The translations under genes and the position numbers were made by a program. DNA of 64,000 nucleotides from Lachnospiraceae bacterium UBA3804 (GTDB lineage Bacteria; Bacillota; Clostridia; Lachnospirales; Lachnospiraceae): contig DFEK01000001.1 of NCBI GenBank assembly GCA_002368665.1, positions 124,001 through 188,000 on the forward strand. Direction: 5' to 3'. Shown piece by piece: positions 61,132-64,000 of this stretch; positions within the stretch are counted from its first letter, which is position 1, and each line of letters starts with the position of its first letter. The notes under the pieces are model-generated. The model was not told the DNA's origin and made no database searches. It saw only the letters and a list, made by a program, of their open reading frames with translations.

Positions 61132-61733
61132 TAGCAATCATTGATTATGATGCCGGGAATATGAAAAGCGTGGAAAAAGCGCTTGATTTCCTGGGAGCGG
61201 AATATATTGTAAGCCGTAACGAAGAAGAAATGCGCAAAGCGGATAAACTGATCCTGCCGGGTGTCGGAGCATTCGGAGATGCCATGTCGAAGCTGGACGG
61301 TTACGGACTGAGCGCAGTAATCAAAGAACTGGTTGGTGCGGGAAAGCCCATCCTCGGAATCTGTCTCGGACTCCAGCTTATGTTTGAAGAAAGCGAAGAG
61401 ACACCGGGTGTTCGGGGGCTTTCTTTGCTGAAAGGTAAAATCGTCCGATTCGACGACTCCTTCGGACTTAAGATTCCACAGATCGGATGGAACTCCCTCG
61501 AGTTTCCGAAAACATCAAAACTGTTTGCGGGTGTGGAAGAAGGAAGCTATGTTTATTTCGTGCATTCCTATTATCTGAAAGCGGAAGAGGAAAGCATTGT
61601 AGCCGCAACCTGCGAGTACGGAAACCATGTGCATGCGGCTGTTGAAGCAGGTAATATTTATGCCTGCCAGTTTCACCCGGAGAAGAGTTCCGATGTGGGA
61701 CTTCGGATTTTAAAAAACTATATTGAATTATAG
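61128..61733 (+). CDS. hisH: Imidazole glycerol phosphate synthase glutaminase subunit HisH
   Basis: Glutamine amidotransferase providing ammonia to HisF. The 201 residues have IIDYDAGNMKSVEKAL, LPGVGAFGDAM, the nucleophile Cys in GICLGLQLMFEES, and the His-Glu pair in QFHPEKSS. Followed 16 nt later by hisF; the rest of the histidine pathway is elsewhere. Confidence 0.95.
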   Translation: MIAIIDYDAGNMKSVEKALDFLGAEYIVSRNEEEMRKADKLILPGVGAFGDAMSKLDGYGLSAVIKELVGAGKPILGICLGLQLMFEESEETPGVRGLSLLKGKIVRFDDSFGLKIPQIGWNSLEFPKTSKLFAGVEEGSYVYFVHSYYLKAEEESIVAATCEYGNHVHAAVEAGNIYACQFHPEKSSDVGLRILKNYIEL

Positions 61734-61749
61734 AATTTGGAGTTAAAAG

Positions 61750-62511
61750 ATGCACACCAAAAGAATTATCCCCTGTCTTGACGTGAATGCGGGAAGAGTT
61801 GTAAAGGGTGTTAATTTTGTCAATTTAATCGATGCGGGAGATCCCGTGGAAGTTGCCAAAATCTACGACCGCGAAGGCGCGGATGAGCTTGTTTTTCTGG
61901 ACATTACGGCATCGAGCGATGCCAGAGAAACCGTCGTTGATATGGTACGCAAAGTGGCGGAAAACGTTTTTATTCCGTTCACCGTTGGCGGCGGAATCCG
62001 TACGGTCGATGATTTTAAGCGCATCTTAAGAGAAGGTGCCGATAAAGTTGCGGTCAATTCCGCAGCGATCATGAATCCGGATCTGATTGCGGATGCGGCG
62101 GATAAATTCGGTTCCCAGTGTGTCGTGGTTGCGATCGATGCCAAGCGAAGAGCAGACGGAAGCGGCTGGAATATCTTTAAAAACGGCGGCCGCGTGGATA
62201 TGGGCATTGACGCCGTGGAATGGGCGATGAAAGCGAATCGTCTGGGCGCCGGAGAAATCCTTTTAACCAGCATGGACTGTGACGGAACGAAGAACGGATA
62301 CGATCTGGAACTGACCAAGATCATCTCTGAGAATGTTTCCGTTCCCGTGATTGCATCTGGAGGAGCCGGCAAACTCGAACATTTCTATGATGCACTGACC
62401 GAAGGCGAAGCGGATGCCGCACTGGCAGCGAGTCTGTTCCATTTCCGAGAACTGGAGATCAAAGAAGTGAAGCGCTATTTACGTGACAGAGGCGTATCTG
62501 TAAGGTTATAA
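61750..62511 (+). CDS. hisF: Imidazole glycerol phosphate synthase cyclase subunit HisF
   Basis: TIM-barrel cyclase partner of HisH. The 253 residues contain RIIPCLDVNAGRVVKGVNF, VFLDITAS, FTVGGGIRTVDDF, ADKVAVNSAA, ILLTSMDCDGTKNGYDLEL and IASGGAGKLEHF. Complete and typical. One nt separates it from the ung gene. Confidence 0.97.
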   Translation: MHTKRIIPCLDVNAGRVVKGVNFVNLIDAGDPVEVAKIYDREGADELVFLDITASSDARETVVDMVRKVAENVFIPFTVGGGIRTVDDFKRILREGADKVAVNSAAIMNPDLIADAADKFGSQCVVVAIDAKRRADGSGWNIFKNGGRVDMGIDAVEWAMKANRLGAGEILLTSMDCDGTKNGYDLELTKIISENVSVPVIASGGAGKLEHFYDALTEGEADAALAASLFHFRELEIKEVKRYLRDRGVSVRL

Positions 62512-62512
62512 G

Positions 62513-63187
62513 ATGAGTACGGTAGCAAGTGACTGGCTTCCTTATTTTCAGGAGGAAGCAGGCAAAGAATATTATAAAGAGCTGACTGCGAAAGTGAAGT
62601 CGGAATATGCGAAATACCGGGTTTTTCCTCCGAAGGACCAGGTATTTTCTGCGTTTTCGCTGACGGCCTATAAGGATGTCAAAGTTGTTATCATAGGTCA
62701 GGATCCGTATCACAATGTCGGACAGGCGCACGGGCTTTGTTTTTCGGTACAGAAGGGAATCGATGTTCCGCCTTCGCTGCAGAATATCTATCAGGAACTG
62801 CACGATGATCTGGGATGTTATATTCCGAATAACGGAATGCTGAATAAATGGGCAGAACAGGGCGTTTTGCTTTTAAATACCGTTCTTACGGTGCGCGCAC
62901 ATGAGGCCAATTCCCATCGCGGTTTCGGGTGGGAAAGATTTACCGACCGCGTGATCGAACTGGTGGATGCCAAAGAGGAGCCTGTTGTTTTTCTTCTTTG
63001 GGGAGCACCTGCACAGAAGAAGGAAGCCATGCTTCATAATCCGAACCATCTGGTGTTAAAAGCACCGCATCCAAGCCCTTTATCCGCTTACCGCGGATTC
63101 TTCGGCTGCAGACATTTTTCCAAGACAAATGAGTTCCTTGCCTCCCACGGACAAACCCCGATCGACTGGCAAATCGAAAATATATGA
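62513..63187 (+). CDS. ung: Uracil-DNA glycosylase
   Basis: Family 1 UDG, removing uracil from DNA. The 224 residues carry the water-activating motif GQDPYHNVGQAHGLCFSV and the leucine-loop motif APHPSPLSAYRGFFGC, with LLLNTVLTVR. Cotranscribed with hisF by position; the association has no obvious functional reason. Confidence 0.96.
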   Translation: MSTVASDWLPYFQEEAGKEYYKELTAKVKSEYAKYRVFPPKDQVFSAFSLTAYKDVKVVIIGQDPYHNVGQAHGLCFSVQKGIDVPPSLQNIYQELHDDLGCYIPNNGMLNKWAEQGVLLLNTVLTVRAHEANSHRGFGWERFTDRVIELVDAKEEPVVFLLWGAPAQKKEAMLHNPNHLVLKAPHPSPLSAYRGFFGCRHFSKTNEFLASHGQTPIDWQIENI

Positions 63188-63277
63188 GTTACGGAGCAGA
63201 GTGACCACTAAATATTGATTTTCCAAGTTACGTAAACCAGTGGTAAACATAACGTCCGAACCTTTCCGTTACCTTGT

Positions 63278-63306
63278 AAAAATCCCTTTATTCGGGGATT
63301 TTTTTG
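63278..63306 (+). terminator. ung operon terminator
   Basis: AAATCCC/GGGATTT stem (63279-63302) with an approximately 8-nt loop, flanked by an A-run and followed by seven T. The rest of 63188-63435 shows only the promoter listed next. Confidence 0.8.
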
Positions 63307-63343
63307 GTTGGTAAAATTCCGGGAAAAGATTTATAACTTGCTT

Positions 63344-63372
63344 TTGACATTTCTATATATAGGGGTTATAAT
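63344..63372 (+). promoter_or_regulatory. Consensus promoter of the dynamin-like gene
   Basis: Perfect TTGACA (63344-63349), 17-bp spacer and perfect TATAAT (63367-63372). The strongest promoter visible in the window; it predicts high expression of the downstream gene. Confidence 0.9.
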
Positions 63373-63435
63373 TATTAAGTGTTCAATGGGTAAATTTTGC
63401 CTTTTGGATAATGGGGATTAATTTGGAGGAAACAA

Positions 63436-64000
63436 ATGAAAGAATTAATGATCATGTATCATCCTGTCAAGAAAGAGATCCGCTTTCTGGCCAAGGCAAA
63501 GGGAGAATTTGTGGAAATCCCTTACGCAATGTGCCCGTGGCTTTCTCAATACGGTCCTGACAAGGGTGAATTTTTATTGCAAAATCATGGAAATAAATTC
63601 TTCGAGGATATTTGGGAACAGTTTCTGCGCGATCAGGTCAGCGTAACCTTTAAGGGTACCAAGATCGATTACGATGACTTCGTAAAGAAAGTAAAAGAAT
63701 ACAATAAGAGTTCAGGTGAAGAGCGCTTTGTGGTCGAAGATTTCATAGAGCTTCCTTCCGTTGCCGAGATTTTTGAAAGTGTCAGCCAGTTCTGTGACGG
63801 TACGCTTCAGATGCTGGGCGATGAACTCCAGAATACGGATATTAAGGAGTCCTTCTTAAGACGCAAAGCCGAATTTGAAGAAAAGAAGGCCAAATTAAAT
63901 AATTCCGACGTCAACCTCTGTCTTGTCGGAACCTATTCTTCCGGTAAATCCACATTCATCAATGCGTTGATCGGACGCAGGATTCTTCCGGAAAGCATCA
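63436..64000 (+). CDS. Dynamin-like GTPase, 3' truncated
   Basis: The reading frame opens at 63436 (MKELMIMYHPVKKEIRF) with TGGAGGA upstream and runs to the right edge without a stop, giving 188 residues. After a unique N-terminal region (KGTKIDYDDFVKKVKEYN), the P-loop GTYSSGKST begins at about residue 165 (followed by FINALIGRRILPES), the dynamin/Era-like GTPase form. The missing rest would show whether it is a bacterial dynamin. Family is inferred from the P-loop and its context. Confidence 0.75.
   Translation, partial: MKELMIMYHPVKKEIRFLAKAKGEFVEIPYAMCPWLSQYGPDKGEFLLQNHGNKFFEDIWEQFLRDQVSVTFKGTKIDYDDFVKKVKEYNKSSGEERFVVEDFIELPSVAEIFESVSQFCDGTLQMLGDELQNTDIKESFLRRKAEFEEKKAKLNNSDVNLCLVGTYSSGKSTFINALIGRRILPESI

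Overview
The window is about 45-47% GC by eye and reads as a contiguous chromosomal segment of a Clostridia member, most likely family Lachnospiraceae. The evidence is the Firmicutes-type rimP-nusA-ylxR-ylxQ-infB-rbfA-nrnA-truB-ribF order, RemA, RqcH and Asp23, strong AGGAGG ribosome binding sites, the GGGtGRT family protein beside a NifU-like protein, and several zinc-ribbon membrane proteins of a kind common in that family. Almost all genes are on the + strand. No rRNA, tRNA, CRISPR array or complete insertion sequence was seen. Genus cannot be fixed from the sequence alone.

Layout. 1-1.6 kb: end of a PAS/degenerate-GGDEF/EAL gene cut by the left edge. 1.6-10.2 kb: translation and ribosome-assembly operon. 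10.2-12.9 kb: Na+/phosphate symporter-PhoU fusion and a lipoprotein with an 11-residue repeat tail. 12.9-15.6 kb: rpsO and pnp, with a structured pnp leader. 15.7-19.7 kb: four tandem zinc-ribbon membrane proteins. 19.7-20.4 kb: hicAB on the - strand. 20.5-24.6 kb: surE, deoB and a membrane glycosyltransferase. 24.6-28.7 kb: AT-rich accessory stretch with a coiled-coil ORF fragment, an XRE regulator, a zinc-ribbon/Ig-like membrane protein, a short GC-rich island and an ORF6N-PLD protein. 28.8-31.9 kb: prfC and a transglutaminase-like protein. 31.9-42.3 kb: asp23, nusB, xseA, xseB, ispA, dxs, tlyA, nadK, argR, recN and a SpoIIE-type phosphatase, an almost gapless operon. 42.3-46.9 kb: glgA, rqcH and another zinc-ribbon protein. 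46.9-56.0 kb: yicC, remA, gmk, rpoZ, rimO, pgsA, cinA, then a zinc-ribbon protein, a Cys-rich small protein, a radical SAM enzyme and a histidine phosphatase. 56.2-57.9 kb: NifU-like plus GGGtGRT pair. 58-60.6 kb: ABC-2 exporter. 60.6-63.2 kb: cheW-like, hisH, hisF, ung. 63.4 kb to the end: a dynamin-like GTPase cut by the right edge.

How the genes work together. Most of the window is growth housekeeping: translation initiation, ribosome maturation, rescue and RNA decay (infB, rbfA, rimP, rimO, tlyA, nrnA, pnp, rqcH, yicC), isoprenoid precursors (dxs, ispA), and DNA repair (recN, xseAB, ung). Least explained are the radical SAM/Cys-rich partner cassette at 54.1-55.3 kb, the NifU-like/GGGtGRT pair at 56.2-57.9 kb, and the seven zinc-ribbon-plus-membrane proteins scattered through the window. 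Non-coding structure worth attention includes the pnp leader, promoter-proximal hairpins before rimP and yicC, and a 24-bp inverted copy of the glgA 3' end flanking its terminator.
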